Position numbers and translations under genes: made by a program. Shown piece by piece: positions 1-8,577 of a stretch of DNA of 37,951 bases. Under the pieces are notes generated by a model. It saw only the letters and a program-made list of their open reading frames with translations, had not been told where the DNA came from and ran no database searches. Source of the stretch: DUPQ01 sp041678685 (GTDB lineage: Bacteria > Bacillota > Clostridia > DUPQ01); the NCBI GenBank assembly GCA_041678685.1, contig JBAYNV010000005.1, forward strand, positions 1 to 37,951, given 5' to 3'. Each line of letters begins with the position of its first letter. Position 1 is the first letter of the stretch.

Positions 1-4
1 ATGA

Positions 5-33
5 AAAAAGCATACCGTTATAGTATGCTTTTT
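5..33 (-). terminator. Rho-independent terminator after gdhA
   Basis: A perfect 11-bp inverted repeat (AAAAAGCATAC / GTATGCTTTTT) with a 7-base loop lies 33 bases past the gdhA stop codon. Its arms are A-rich on one side and T-rich on the other, so it could work in both directions. It is the natural end of the gdhA transcript. Confidence 0.8.
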
Positions 34-65
34 CATTTAAAATATATTCCTATGGAGTGTTGGTC

Positions 66-1448
66 CTAGTACACTATTCCCTGAGCTATCATTGCATCAG
101 CGACTTTTAAGAAACCTGCCATATTGGCGCCTGCAACAAGATCACCCTCAACATTATATTTTTTTGAAGTGTTATAAATCGTATGGAATATATTGTTCAT
201 TATATCCTTCAATCTGTTATCAACTTCATCAAATGTCCAGCTATATCTCATTGAGTTCTGACTCATTTCGAGACCGCTTGTCGCTACACCGCCTGCATTT
301 GCAGCCTTAGCCGGTCCAAAGAGCACGCCGTTGCCTTTAAGATAATCAACTGCATCAGGGGTCGATGGCATATTAGCTCCTTCAACAACTGCTATCACCT
401 TATTTGCTACTAATGTTTTAGCATCATTTATATCCAATTCATTTTGTGTTGCGCATGGTAACGCTATGTCGCACGGTATGCTCCAAGGCCTCTTTCCTGC
501 ATGATATTCGGCTCCTTTGACATATTCGGTATATTCGGATATCCTGCCTCTTTTCACTTCCTTGATCTGTTTTAGAACATCGAGATCTATCCCATTGCTG
601 TCATAAATGAATCCGTCACTGTCACTTGCTGTAATTGCTTTTCCACCCAGCTGCGTGACTTTCGAAATGGCATATATGGCAACATTTCCCGAACCGGAAA
701 CGCAAACTTTCTTTCCCTTAAATGAGTCGTTTCTCATTGTTTTTAGCATTTCTTCAGTGAAATAGCAAAGCCCATATCCTGTTGCCTCAGTACGCGCAAG
801 AGATCCGCCAAAGGAAAGGCCTTTACCTGTAAGTACTCCGGTGAATTCATTGGCAAGACGTTTATACTGGCCGAACATGAATCCGATTTCTCTTCCTCCA
901 GTACCTATATCTCCTGCCGGTACGTCAAGGTTTGGACCTATATGACGATATAACTCAGACATGAAAGCCTGGCAGAAGCGCATTACCTCACCATCTGATT
1001 TCCCTTTTGGATCAAAATCAGAACCGCCTTTTGCTCCTCCCATAGGAAGGCTTGTCAGACTGTTTTTGAATGTCTGCTCGAAACCTAAGAACTTCATTAC
1101 TGATAGATTAACTGAAGGATGCAGCCTTATGCCTCCCTTATATGGTCCTATAGCGGAATTGAACTGTACTCTGTAGCCTCTGTTCACATATACCTTCTGA
1201 TCATCGCCGATCCATGTCACGCGGAACATAATGATCCTTTCAGGTTCGGTCATTCTTTCGAGTATGGCAGCCTTTTCATATTTGGCGTTTTCTTCTACAA
1301 CCGGTTTGATAGTTTCAAGCACTTCCCTGACGGCTTGATGGAACTCCGGTTCATTGGGGTTATTGGTTATTACATTTTGGCATACTTTTGCAATGTACTG
1401 ATTCATAAAATTCACTTTCTGTGTGTTTAGGTTCAAAATACACACCAT
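66..1448 (-). CDS. gdhA: NADP-specific glutamate dehydrogenase
   Basis: Cytoplasmic enzyme that reductively aminates 2-oxoglutarate with ammonia to glutamate. The sequence carries the family signature: GYRVQFN, GPYKGGIRLHPSVNL, then PMGGAKGGSDFDPKG with the catalytic lysine, and DVPAGDIGTGGREIG. The nucleotide-binding region reads SGSGNVAIYA followed by ASDSDG, as in hexameric NADP-dependent enzymes. The C-terminus matches clostridial GDH. Start choice: the ATG at 1448 has the best ribosome site (AAGGAA, 8-base spacer). The ATG at 1406 (MNQYIAKV) aligns better with the usual N-terminus of about 446 residues but has only a weak GAAAG site. The first ATG at 1478 falls at the predicted transcription start and is unlikely. 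It is monocistronic, between its own promoter and a terminator. Confidence 0.95.
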   Translation of the reverse strand: MVCILNLNTQKVNFMNQYIAKVCQNVITNNPNEPEFHQAVREVLETIKPVVEENAKYEKAAILERMTEPERIIMFRVTWIGDDQKVYVNRGYRVQFNSAIGPYKGGIRLHPSVNLSVMKFLGFEQTFKNSLTSLPMGGAKGGSDFDPKGKSDGEVMRFCQAFMSELYRHIGPNLDVPAGDIGTGGREIGFMFGQYKRLANEFTGVLTGKGLSFGGSLARTEATGYGLCYFTEEMLKTMRNDSFKGKKVCVSGSGNVAIYAISKVTQLGGKAITASDSDGFIYDSNGIDLDVLKQIKEVKRGRISEYTEYVKGAEYHAGKRPWSIPCDIALPCATQNELDINDAKTLVANKVIAVVEGANMPSTPDAVDYLKGNGVLFGPAKAANAGGVATSGLEMSQNSMRYSWTFDEVDNRLKDIMNNIFHTIYNTSKKYNVEGDLVAGANMAGFLKVADAMIAQGIVY

Positions 1449-1485
1449 TTTTGCATTTCCTTGTAATACAAAAATCATTTCTGTT

Positions 1486-1514
1486 ATATTAACACATCTC
1501 TTTTTCCATTACAA
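1486..1514 (-). promoter_or_regulatory. Putative sigma-A promoter of gdhA
   Basis: On the minus strand TTGTAA (1509-1514) is separated by 17 bases from TAATAT (1486-1491). Each box matches consensus at 4 of 6 positions, so this is a moderate candidate. It would start transcription near 1479. Confidence 0.4.
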
Positions 1515-1540
1515 TATATAATCAAATATTTTTATAAAAT

Positions 1541-1565
1541 AATAACAGAGATATTCTCTGTTATT
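1541..1565 (-). terminator. Terminator after the OadG-like gene
   Basis: A perfect 11-bp inverted repeat (AATAACAGAGA / TCTCTGTTATT) with loop TAT lies 38 bases after the stop of the OadG-like gene. On the minus strand it is followed by an AT-rich, T-rich stretch. It separates that gene from gdhA. Confidence 0.75.
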
Positions 1566-1602
1566 TTACAATCACTGTTATTAATGCCCGATAATGATAC
1601 GT

Positions 1603-1953
1603 TTATAATTTACTGTTTGAGATCTCCTGCCTGGCTGCATTATTCCATGCGTTTGATGACTCATTACGTACAAAAGGTTTTACGTTTATCAAGTATGGCA
1701 CATTGACGTTATTTTGCTGCATATATGCTTCAATTGCAGCTGTTATGGCTGCGATGACTTCATCATCATCAGTTTTTATACTTACATTAGCCGCAGTACC
1801 CAAGGATCCCATTATCTGCGAAGCAGCATAATAGTCATTTTTTCCGCTTTTTATAACAAGATATATAAGAAGACCTATTATCGTAACCATCATAGCACCT
1901 AATACTGCGATTATTATCAATATACTGAACTGTCCTAAATTACCCATCATCAT
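1603..1953 (-). CDS. OadG-like small membrane protein (Na+-pump decarboxylase gamma-subunit family)
   Basis: A 116-residue protein with one N-terminal transmembrane helix (about residues 9-34), an acidic linker, then DDDEVIAAITAAIEAY and a C-terminal VKPFVRNESSNAWNNAAR. This layout (one helix, a D/E-x-x-A-A-I-T-A-A-I helix and a basic tail with a Trp) is that of the gamma subunit of sodium-pumping oxaloacetate or methylmalonyl-CoA decarboxylases, which anchors and assembles the complex. Start: ATG at 1953, the first of three consecutive ATGs, with AGGAGG 7 bases upstream. It has its own promoter and terminator. No alpha, beta or biotin-carrier subunit is in the window, so a partner would be encoded elsewhere. 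Family assignment is by motif only. Confidence 0.65.
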   Translation of the reverse strand: MMMGNLGQFSILIIIAVLGAMMVTIIGLLIYLVIKSGKNDYYAASQIMGSLGTAANVSIKTDDDEVIAAITAAIEAYMQQNNVNVPYLINVKPFVRNESSNAWNNAARQEISNSKL

Positions 1954-1982
1954 GTATTATCCTCCTGACTTTTATCCTTTAA

Positions 1983-2011
1983 ACTATATATCAAAAAGCC
2001 ATTTTAGTCAA
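1983..2011 (-). promoter_or_regulatory. Sigma-A promoter of the OadG-like gene
   Basis: On the minus strand TTGACT (2006-2011), a 17-base spacer, then TATAGT (1983-1988). This is a strong match, starting transcription near 1976 and giving a leader of about 23 bases that carries AGGAGG. It lies directly after the amylase stop, where I see no terminator for the glycogen operon. Confidence 0.75.
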
Positions 2012-2037
2012 TTCTATTAACTTGCAATCCTTTATTA

Positions 2038-3792
2038 TCACACACTTTTGGTATCTTCACTGAATAAGTACGCTTTACGGTCAAATATCACCTGCGTTAT
2101 GGCATTTTCATATGATCTTCTTATCGATAACGTATGTTCATCCACTGCAGTGATATCAAACGAACCCTTTTGCATTTCTTCCCTTTGATCCCTGAAGCAT
2201 GTACATTCCCTAAAGAATTCCATCAGATCCTGATCTTCTGTTCCCCATGGATATGTCCTTCTGTTCATAGGGTCATTGAGCCCTTCGACGCCGGCTTCAT
2301 CTCCATAATATATGCAAGGCGCTCCGGGCAAAGTCATCAGAAGCTTTGTTGCGAATTTTACTTTCTTTTTTGCACGTGCATATGCTCCATCGCTCAGTTT
2401 GATATTTTTCTGTTTATCTCTCTGAAGACCTGAGTATCTGTCATCATCACCAAGAATGGATATAAGCCTTGGAACATCGTGCGTACCAAGAAAGTTCATA
2501 AGGCAGTCGTATGACTGCTTTGGATAATTTTCTTTTATTATCTCTATTTTTCTTACGAATTTATTTGCATCTATGAAACCTCTGGTGAAATCTAATATCG
2601 CATTTCTGTACGGATAATTCATTACAGAATCCAATTCCTGCCCCCAAAGATATTCCCTTTGCATATCATAACTCTTCTTATTGCTTGCATCCTCCCATAC
2701 CTCCCCAATAAGCACAGCATCAGGATCTTTTCTTTTCAAGACATTTCTGAGTTTTTTAATAAAAGCATCAGGAAGTTCATCTGCGACATCCAGTCTGAAT
2801 CCTTTAGCACCAAGATCTAACCAGTATTGCACGGCATCGAATATATACTTCTGGAAACTGCTGTTCATTTCATCAGTATCAGGCAGCGTTTTGATACCCC
2901 ACCAGCTTTCATATGTTCCGTCTTTATTGATTTTGTACCATTCTCTATACACAGAATCAGCACTTTGATATGCTCCTGTCGAATCGAACGTACCATTCCT
3001 GTTGAAATAAATGCTGTCAGATCCGGTGTGTGAAAAAACACCGTCAAGTATGATGTATATATCCTTTTGTGCTGCTTTTTCGCATAGCTCCCTGAAATCC
3101 TCATTCGTTCCCAATGTTTCGTCGATGGTCATATAATCAGCAGTGTCATATCTGTGATTCGAATATGCCTTAAATATCGGATTCAGATACAGCGCTCCGG
3201 CATTTAATTTCTTAAGATGATCCAATTTTTTGATTATCCCTTGAAGGTTGCCTCCAAAAAAGTCTGAGCAGTCCATTTCCCTGCATGTATAATCCTCTTC
3301 TGTAAAAGGCAGGTCATTCCAGTTATCGTGATACTTCCGATCCCATGTGAGGCTTTTCAAAAGATGTTCTTTATAAAACCTGTCAGGAAATATCTGATAC
3401 ATTACACGCCCTTTCAGCCAATCAGGTGTTGAATATTCATCATATACTGTTATCTGATAAGGAACAGGATCCTTATCATATTTGATACCCATTCCCTGCA
3501 TCCCATCTTTGGCATTACCGAAATACACCGTATGATAGGGTGTGGATACTGTAAAGTAATAAAATGACAGACCTGGTATGTCAGGAGTATTTACGGAAAT
3601 GATAAAAGAAGAAAGATTCCATTCGATCTTCTCAAGCTTCATCTCCAATTTAGCGTTATTCAAATTTATATATGCTTTAACAGGAGCATCGCATCTGACC
3701 TGCAGACGGAACACGATACGTTCATTGCATCTGCATGCTCCAAAAGGGATTTTATTATATTCATTTCTGCTATTAAAAAAGATATCCAGCAT
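2038..3792 (-). CDS. GH13 alpha-amylase family enzyme (neopullulanase/cyclomaltodextrinase-like)
   Basis: A 584-residue intracellular alpha-glucan hydrolase without a signal peptide. An N-terminal beta-sandwich-like domain of about 115 residues precedes the barrel, which begins at YQIFPDRFY (about 133). The four GH13 blocks are present: DGVFSHTG (about 250-257), GFRLDVADE with the nucleophile D335, GEVWED with the acid/base E364, and FLGTHD with D439. The extra N-domain and the block sequences fit the neopullulanase/maltogenic amylase/cyclomaltodextrinase group, which cleaves maltodextrins. As last gene of the glycogen operon, starting directly on the glgP stop (TAAATG), it probably handles maltodextrins or limit branches left by phosphorolysis. 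Exact substrate cannot be read from sequence. Confidence 0.9.
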   Translation of the reverse strand: MLDIFFNSRNEYNKIPFGACRCNERIVFRLQVRCDAPVKAYINLNNAKLEMKLEKIEWNLSSFIISVNTPDIPGLSFYYFTVSTPYHTVYFGNAKDGMQGMGIKYDKDPVPYQITVYDEYSTPDWLKGRVMYQIFPDRFYKEHLLKSLTWDRKYHDNWNDLPFTEEDYTCREMDCSDFFGGNLQGIIKKLDHLKKLNAGALYLNPIFKAYSNHRYDTADYMTIDETLGTNEDFRELCEKAAQKDIYIILDGVFSHTGSDSIYFNRNGTFDSTGAYQSADSVYREWYKINKDGTYESWWGIKTLPDTDEMNSSFQKYIFDAVQYWLDLGAKGFRLDVADELPDAFIKKLRNVLKRKDPDAVLIGEVWEDASNKKSYDMQREYLWGQELDSVMNYPYRNAILDFTRGFIDANKFVRKIEIIKENYPKQSYDCLMNFLGTHDVPRLISILGDDDRYSGLQRDKQKNIKLSDGAYARAKKKVKFATKLLMTLPGAPCIYYGDEAGVEGLNDPMNRRTYPWGTEDQDLMEFFRECTCFRDQREEMQKGSFDITAVDEHTLSIRRSYENAITQVIFDRKAYLFSEDTKSV

Positions 3793-6228
3793 TTATTTCA
3801 ATTTCCATATGTTATTATTGTAATTTGTAATGCTGATGTCTGAAGAGAAACGGCCTGCATTTGCGACGTTGATAACTGCCTTCCTGTTCCAGCCATACCT
3901 GTCCTCGTATGCGCTTTCGATATCGTCATGTGCTTTTTTGTATGCCTTGAAATCACCGAGTATCAGATAAGGATCACTCATTCCATCTGAACATCTTAGC
4001 AGTGAATCATATAATTCAATATACAGATTAGGCCTCTCAGGATTCAATGAACCGTCAGCCAGTTTATCTACGATATTCTTAAGCATACTGTCACCGTTAT
4101 AATACTTATTCGGATCATAACTGCCTTCATCGTAATACTTCTGGACCTGTTTTGCTCCAAACCCGAAAATATAAATATTATCCTGTCCAACGGCTTCAAA
4201 CATTTCCACATTCGCTCCATCCATCGTACCGATAGTGACAGCACCATTAAGCATGAATTTCATGTTTCCTGTTCCGCTTGCTTCTTTTGAAGCTGTCGAT
4301 ATCTGTTCGCTTATATCGCTTGCCGGGAATATCATCTGGGCAAGTGAAACGGAGTAGTTCTCCAAGAATACGACTTTGATCAGACCGTTGATCCGTTTGT
4401 CGTTGTTTATGATCAATGCAACATCATTTATAAGCTTTATTATAGTCTTTGCCCTGTTATAACCGGGTGCCGCTTTTGCTGCAAATATATATGTGACAGG
4501 TCTTTTACCTGAATATCCGGACGGATCTGATAATATACTGTAATATTCATACATGATATGAAGTATATTCATGAGTTGTCTCTTGTATTCATGAAGCCTT
4601 TTTGCATGAACATCAAATATGGAATCCGGATCCACCGTTATCCCGTTACTTTCCTCTATGAATTTTGCCAACTTGACCTTATTTTCTTTTTTAATAGCGG
4701 AAAATCTATCCAGAAACCCTAAATCATCGCAATACTGTTCAAGTTTTTTAAGCTGGATCGGATCCTTTATCCATTCATCGCCTATAGTAGCGCTGATCAG
4801 ATCAGAAAGTTTTTTATTTGACAGCATCAGCCACCTTCTGTGAGTCACACCGTTTGTTACATTTGTAAATTTCTCTCTATAGATATCCGCATAATCCTTG
4901 AAAGTCACATTCCGTAAGATCGATGAATGGAGCGCAGACACCCCATTTACAGAGAATGATCCCACGATACATAATGGAGCCATCGCTACCTGCCCGTAAG
5001 ATATCAGAGCCATACTCGCTATATTTTCCCTTTTCTGAGGATATTTATCGAACAGCATCCTGCAGAAACGTTCATTTATTTCTTTTACTATACTGTATAT
5101 CCTGGGCAGTATCTGCTTGAAAAGCTGCTCCGGCCATTTTTCTAATGCTTCAGCCATTATCGTATGGTTCGTAAATGCAAAAGTTCGGGAAGTGATATCC
5201 CATGCTTCATCCCATCCCAAGCCTTCCTGATCCATCAATATTCTCATAAGTTCCGGAATACCAAGCGCAGGATGCGTATCATTTATATGCACTACCACTT
5301 TATTGGGAAGTTTATCGAAAGAAAGTCCCAGTTTCTTGAATTTCGTTACTATCATCTGCATAGTAGCTGAGACGAAAAAGTAATGTTGTTTTAATCTTAA
5401 TGATTTTCCTTCATAATGCCTGTCTTCAGGATACAGTATCTGAGACAGCACTTCCGCCATTTCGATTTCTTCAACAGCTTTTGCATATTCACCCCTGTTG
5501 AAACTTGCCATATCGATCTTCTTCGGGGATACGGCTTTCCATAATCTTAACGAATTCACACGGTCATTCATGTATCCTACGATCGGTATGTCATAAGGGA
5601 CCGCAATAACAGTCTTGTAGTCCCTATGCACGAATCTGAGTTTACTTCCTTCCCACGATTCTTCTATATATCCTTCGAAATGGACCTCGGCTTTTTCCTC
5701 AGGACTGCTTATTTCCCATACACTGCCGTCCTCCAGCCATGCGTCAGGATACTCCGCCTGCTCGCCGTCGATTATTTTCTGTCTGAACAGACCAAACTCA
5801 TAACGTATACCGCACCCCTGAGCCGGCAGATCCAATGTTGATAATGAATCCATGTAGCATGCTGCAAGTCTCCCGAGCCCTCCGTTTCCTAAACCCGCTT
5901 CCGGTTCAGATGAGGCCATGCTATCGAAGTCTATACCAAGCTCCCTGCACGCATCTATATATTCCTGCTGTTTTCCTATATTCAGAATGTTATTTGATAG
6001 TGCCCTTCCCATCAGGAACTCTATGGACAGGTAATAAACCTGTTTGTCGACAGGTTTACTGTTTGAGATCACCCACTTATCCATTATTTCATTCTTGACC
6101 GTTATTGCGAATGCTTTATACAACTGACTTTTTGAAGCAGTATTTATTGTTTTCCCGAAGGCTCTGTTAAGAACCTCACTTATCTGTTCTACTACCGTCT
6201 GTTTTTTGTTTTCGTTATGTTTCAACAA
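3793..6228 (-). CDS. glgP: Glycogen/maltodextrin phosphorylase
   Basis: GT35 enzyme that releases glucose 1-phosphate from the non-reducing ends of glycogen with phosphate and PLP. Visible signatures: GLGNGGLGRLAACYMDS, VHINDTHPALGIPELMR, KRLHEYKRQLMN, and EASGTGNMKFMLNGA, whose lysine (about residue 657) should bind PLP. Length is about 811 residues, as usual. Start: the open frame reaches a GTG at 6252 overlapping the epimerase stop, but GAAAGG (6238-6243) sits just after that stop and 9 bases ahead of a TTG at 6228, which I prefer; TTG at 6225 is also possible. The amylase follows with zero spacing. It supplies the breakdown arm of the glycogen operon. Confidence 0.95.
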   Translation of the reverse strand: MLKHNENKKQTVVEQISEVLNRAFGKTINTASKSQLYKAFAITVKNEIMDKWVISNSKPVDKQVYYLSIEFLMGRALSNNILNIGKQQEYIDACRELGIDFDSMASSEPEAGLGNGGLGRLAACYMDSLSTLDLPAQGCGIRYEFGLFRQKIIDGEQAEYPDAWLEDGSVWEISSPEEKAEVHFEGYIEESWEGSKLRFVHRDYKTVIAVPYDIPIVGYMNDRVNSLRLWKAVSPKKIDMASFNRGEYAKAVEEIEMAEVLSQILYPEDRHYEGKSLRLKQHYFFVSATMQMIVTKFKKLGLSFDKLPNKVVVHINDTHPALGIPELMRILMDQEGLGWDEAWDITSRTFAFTNHTIMAEALEKWPEQLFKQILPRIYSIVKEINERFCRMLFDKYPQKRENIASMALISYGQVAMAPLCIVGSFSVNGVSALHSSILRNVTFKDYADIYREKFTNVTNGVTHRRWLMLSNKKLSDLISATIGDEWIKDPIQLKKLEQYCDDLGFLDRFSAIKKENKVKLAKFIEESNGITVDPDSIFDVHAKRLHEYKRQLMNILHIMYEYYSILSDPSGYSGKRPVTYIFAAKAAPGYNRAKTIIKLINDVALIINNDKRINGLIKVVFLENYSVSLAQMIFPASDISEQISTASKEASGTGNMKFMLNGAVTIGTMDGANVEMFEAVGQDNIYIFGFGAKQVQKYYDEGSYDPNKYYNGDSMLKNIVDKLADGSLNPERPNLYIELYDSLLRCSDGMSDPYLILGDFKAYKKAHDDIESAYEDRYGWNRKAVINVANAGRFSSDISITNYNNNIWKLK

Positions 6229-6245
6229 AATACCATTCCTTTCAA

Positions 6246-7124
6246 TTAACACGCATTTTTAAAAGTTTCCCTTATGAAATTTAAGGATTCACCTGCCTGA
6301 TCATCAAGCATCTGTTCGGTAGCTCCACGTGAGATATCTCTCCACACCTTTATATCATTTCCTACCTGACCCCCTGTCTGTACAAACGGTTCCATAACGA
6401 CCGCACCTTCATATCCGATATGTTTTAATGCCTGTGCAATATTACTCCACCTTATTATGGTCCCCTGGCCTGGAAGCCTTCTGTTATTTTCACCTATGTG
6501 GAAATGCCCCAGCTTACTGCCTGCCGTATATATGGCATCACTCATATCATCTTCCTCCATATTCATATGGTATGTGTCAAGCATCACCTTGACATTGCTC
6601 CTGTGAATTTTATTTACGAAATCGACACCTTCCTGTGCAGTATTCAAAAGATAACCTTCATGTCTGTTCAGTACTTCCATACACAGATCGATATCATACT
6701 CACCTGCAATTTCAGCCATTTTTCTGGTCCCGATCATACTTCGTTCCAAGTCACCTTCCTTATCGACCGGTTTCGTATAGTCTACAGGCCAGTAACAGTA
6801 CAATCCGCCGCCTGTAATATGTACATCCAGTCTGTATAATACTTTGAAAACCTTCTCCCAGAAAGCCAATGCGCTGTCAACTATCCTGATATCAGATGAT
6901 GCTATATTCTGGCTTGCCTTAGGTCCGTATCCTGCTGTCAGAGTTATACCGTTACGCTCCTTTGCATTTCTCAGCTCGCTTATTTCGGTATCGGACATTG
7001 ACGGCAGCGATGCGCAGGAGATCTCGAGTATATCGAATCCTATTTTAGCTGCTTTCTCTATATATCTCCTGTAATCCGCTCCCCAGTGCTTTTCCCAGTA
7101 TGCGTAATAAATGCCAAATTTCAT
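6246..7124 (-). CDS. Ketose 3-epimerase (D-allulose/D-tagatose 3-epimerase family)
   Basis: A 292-residue TIM-barrel enzyme expected to interconvert D-fructose with D-allulose, or related free ketoses, at C3 using Mn/Co. It closely resembles clostridial D-psicose 3-epimerases along its whole length: N-terminus GIYYAYWEKHWGADY, GGGLYCYWPVDYTKPVDK, EVLNRHEGYLLNTAQEG, VMLDTYHMNMEED, and VVMEPFVQTGG then IKVWRDIS. The four metal ligands of that family are in place (E150, D183, H209, E245), as is E156 of the substrate pocket. Start ATG 7124, with an AGGT site about 5 bases upstream. It sits 7 bases after glgA and just ahead of glgP, so it is co-expressed with glycogen enzymes. Substrate preference among ketoses cannot be fixed from sequence. 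Confidence 0.88.
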   Translation of the reverse strand: MKFGIYYAYWEKHWGADYRRYIEKAAKIGFDILEISCASLPSMSDTEISELRNAKERNGITLTAGYGPKASQNIASSDIRIVDSALAFWEKVFKVLYRLDVHITGGGLYCYWPVDYTKPVDKEGDLERSMIGTRKMAEIAGEYDIDLCMEVLNRHEGYLLNTAQEGVDFVNKIHRSNVKVMLDTYHMNMEEDDMSDAIYTAGSKLGHFHIGENNRRLPGQGTIIRWSNIAQALKHIGYEGAVVMEPFVQTGGQVGNDIKVWRDISRGATEQMLDDQAGESLNFIRETFKNAC

Positions 7125-7131
7125 AATGAAC

Positions 7132-8577
7132 CTACTTCACCAAATTTTCATAGACCATAATATACTCTTCCGCGGATTTTTTCCATGAGAAATTTGCTTT
7201 CATTCCTCTTATCATTAATTTTGTCCATTTTTCCTTATCTTTGTAAAGCTCGCATGCAAGATACAGCGTATGAGCCATTTCGTGTGCATTATAATTCTGG
7301 AATATGAATCCTGTACCCTTATTTTTTTCAGCATTATACGGTATAACAGTATCATTCAGACCTCCCGTAGCCCTGACGACAGGCACGGATCCGTACTTTA
7401 ATGCTATGAGCTGGCTGATCCCGCAGGGTTCGAATAGAGATGGCATCAGGAACATATCAGATCCGGCATATATTTTTCTTGCCATTTCATCATCGAATCT
7501 GATCAGAGCAGATATCCTGCCGGGATACCGGTTCTGCGCATATTCAAAGAAGTTTTCATACCGGTCCTCACCGGTCCCGAGAATGACCATTTGCACATTA
7601 AAACTCATAATGTCATCGATCACTCTTTCCACCAGATCATAACCTTTTGATGCGACAAGCCTTGAAATCATCGCTATCAAAGGAATGTTTTCACTTATAT
7701 TCAGGTTGAGCTCCCTTTGCAATCCCGCTTTATTTATCTTCTTTCCTTCAACTTTGGAACTGCTGTATTTTTCATATATGGTTCTATCCTTTATCGGATC
7801 ATATATACCGTCATCAACTCCGTTAAGTATCCCATGGATATCGTTATACCTTATGTTTATAATGCCCTCGAGATTCTCTCCGTAGAAAGGATCCCTTATC
7901 TCGTCCTTATATGTCTTGCTTACCGTCGTTATCTTGTCGGAATATATAATGCCAGATTTGAGAAAGTTGATCTTGCCAAAGAACTCCAGTTTATCCATAC
8001 TTGCATAGTCAGGCGAAAGGCTGAACAGATCAGGCAATACAGAAGCTTCAAATATGCCTTGGTATTTTAGATTATGTATGGTCAGTACAGTCTTTATGCT
8101 GTCATAATACCCGTTATACTCGGGTTTATACATATACTGTTCCTTCAGCATAAGAGGTATCATTGCTGTCTGCCAGTCATTTACATGAAGTATATCAGGC
8201 TTGATATCCAGTAACCGCACTGCGTCGAGCACTGCCCTGCTGAAGAATGCGAACCTTTCCGCCTCGTATTCATTGTAACCGTATATATAGTCAGATCCGA
8301 AGTAGAATTCATTATCTATAAAATACACGGTCACTCCGTTGTATTTCAATTGAAGCACGCCCGCATACTGTCTTCTCCATCCGACTGTCACTATCGTGCT
8401 TGTAACGAATTTGGTCTCATACTTCCATTTGTCACGTATGACTTTATAATATGGAAGTATCAGACATACATCGTTTTCTTTTTTTGCCACGAAATAAGGA
8501 AGAGCCCCCATAACATCCGCAAGGCCTCCTGTTTTTACAAATGGTGTTGCTTCAGTTGCCACATATACGATTTTCAT
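7132..8577 (-). CDS. glgA: Glycogen synthase (ADP-glucose-dependent, GT5)
   Basis: Transfers glucose from ADP-glucose to the growing alpha-1,4-glucan chain. The 481-residue protein begins with the GT5 hallmark KTGGLADVMGALP (K15 binds ADP-glucose), has HVNDWQTAMIPL in the N-domain, and ends with the C-domain block MPSLFEPCGISQLIALKYG followed by VRATGGLNDTV. Length is normal. The start codon overlaps the glgD stop (TAATG, one shared base) with AGGGGCG upstream, so translation is coupled to glgD. The ketose 3-epimerase follows after 7 bases. Confidence 0.97.
   Translation of the reverse strand: MKIVYVATEATPFVKTGGLADVMGALPYFVAKKENDVCLILPYYKVIRDKWKYETKFVTSTIVTVGWRRQYAGVLQLKYNGVTVYFIDNEFYFGSDYIYGYNEYEAERFAFFSRAVLDAVRLLDIKPDILHVNDWQTAMIPLMLKEQYMYKPEYNGYYDSIKTVLTIHNLKYQGIFEASVLPDLFSLSPDYASMDKLEFFGKINFLKSGIIYSDKITTVSKTYKDEIRDPFYGENLEGIINIRYNDIHGILNGVDDGIYDPIKDRTIYEKYSSSKVEGKKINKAGLQRELNLNISENIPLIAMISRLVASKGYDLVERVIDDIMSFNVQMVILGTGEDRYENFFEYAQNRYPGRISALIRFDDEMARKIYAGSDMFLMPSLFEPCGISQLIALKYGSVPVVRATGGLNDTVIPYNAEKNKGTGFIFQNYNAHEMAHTLYLACELYKDKEKWTKLMIRGMKANFSWKKSAEEYIMVYENLVK

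Noticed and set aside
2038..3792. Glycogen debranching enzyme GlgX or type I pullulanase
   Set aside because: The N-domain and GH13 blocks fit the neopullulanase/cyclomaltodextrinase group better; no CBM48-plus-GlgX arrangement is visible.
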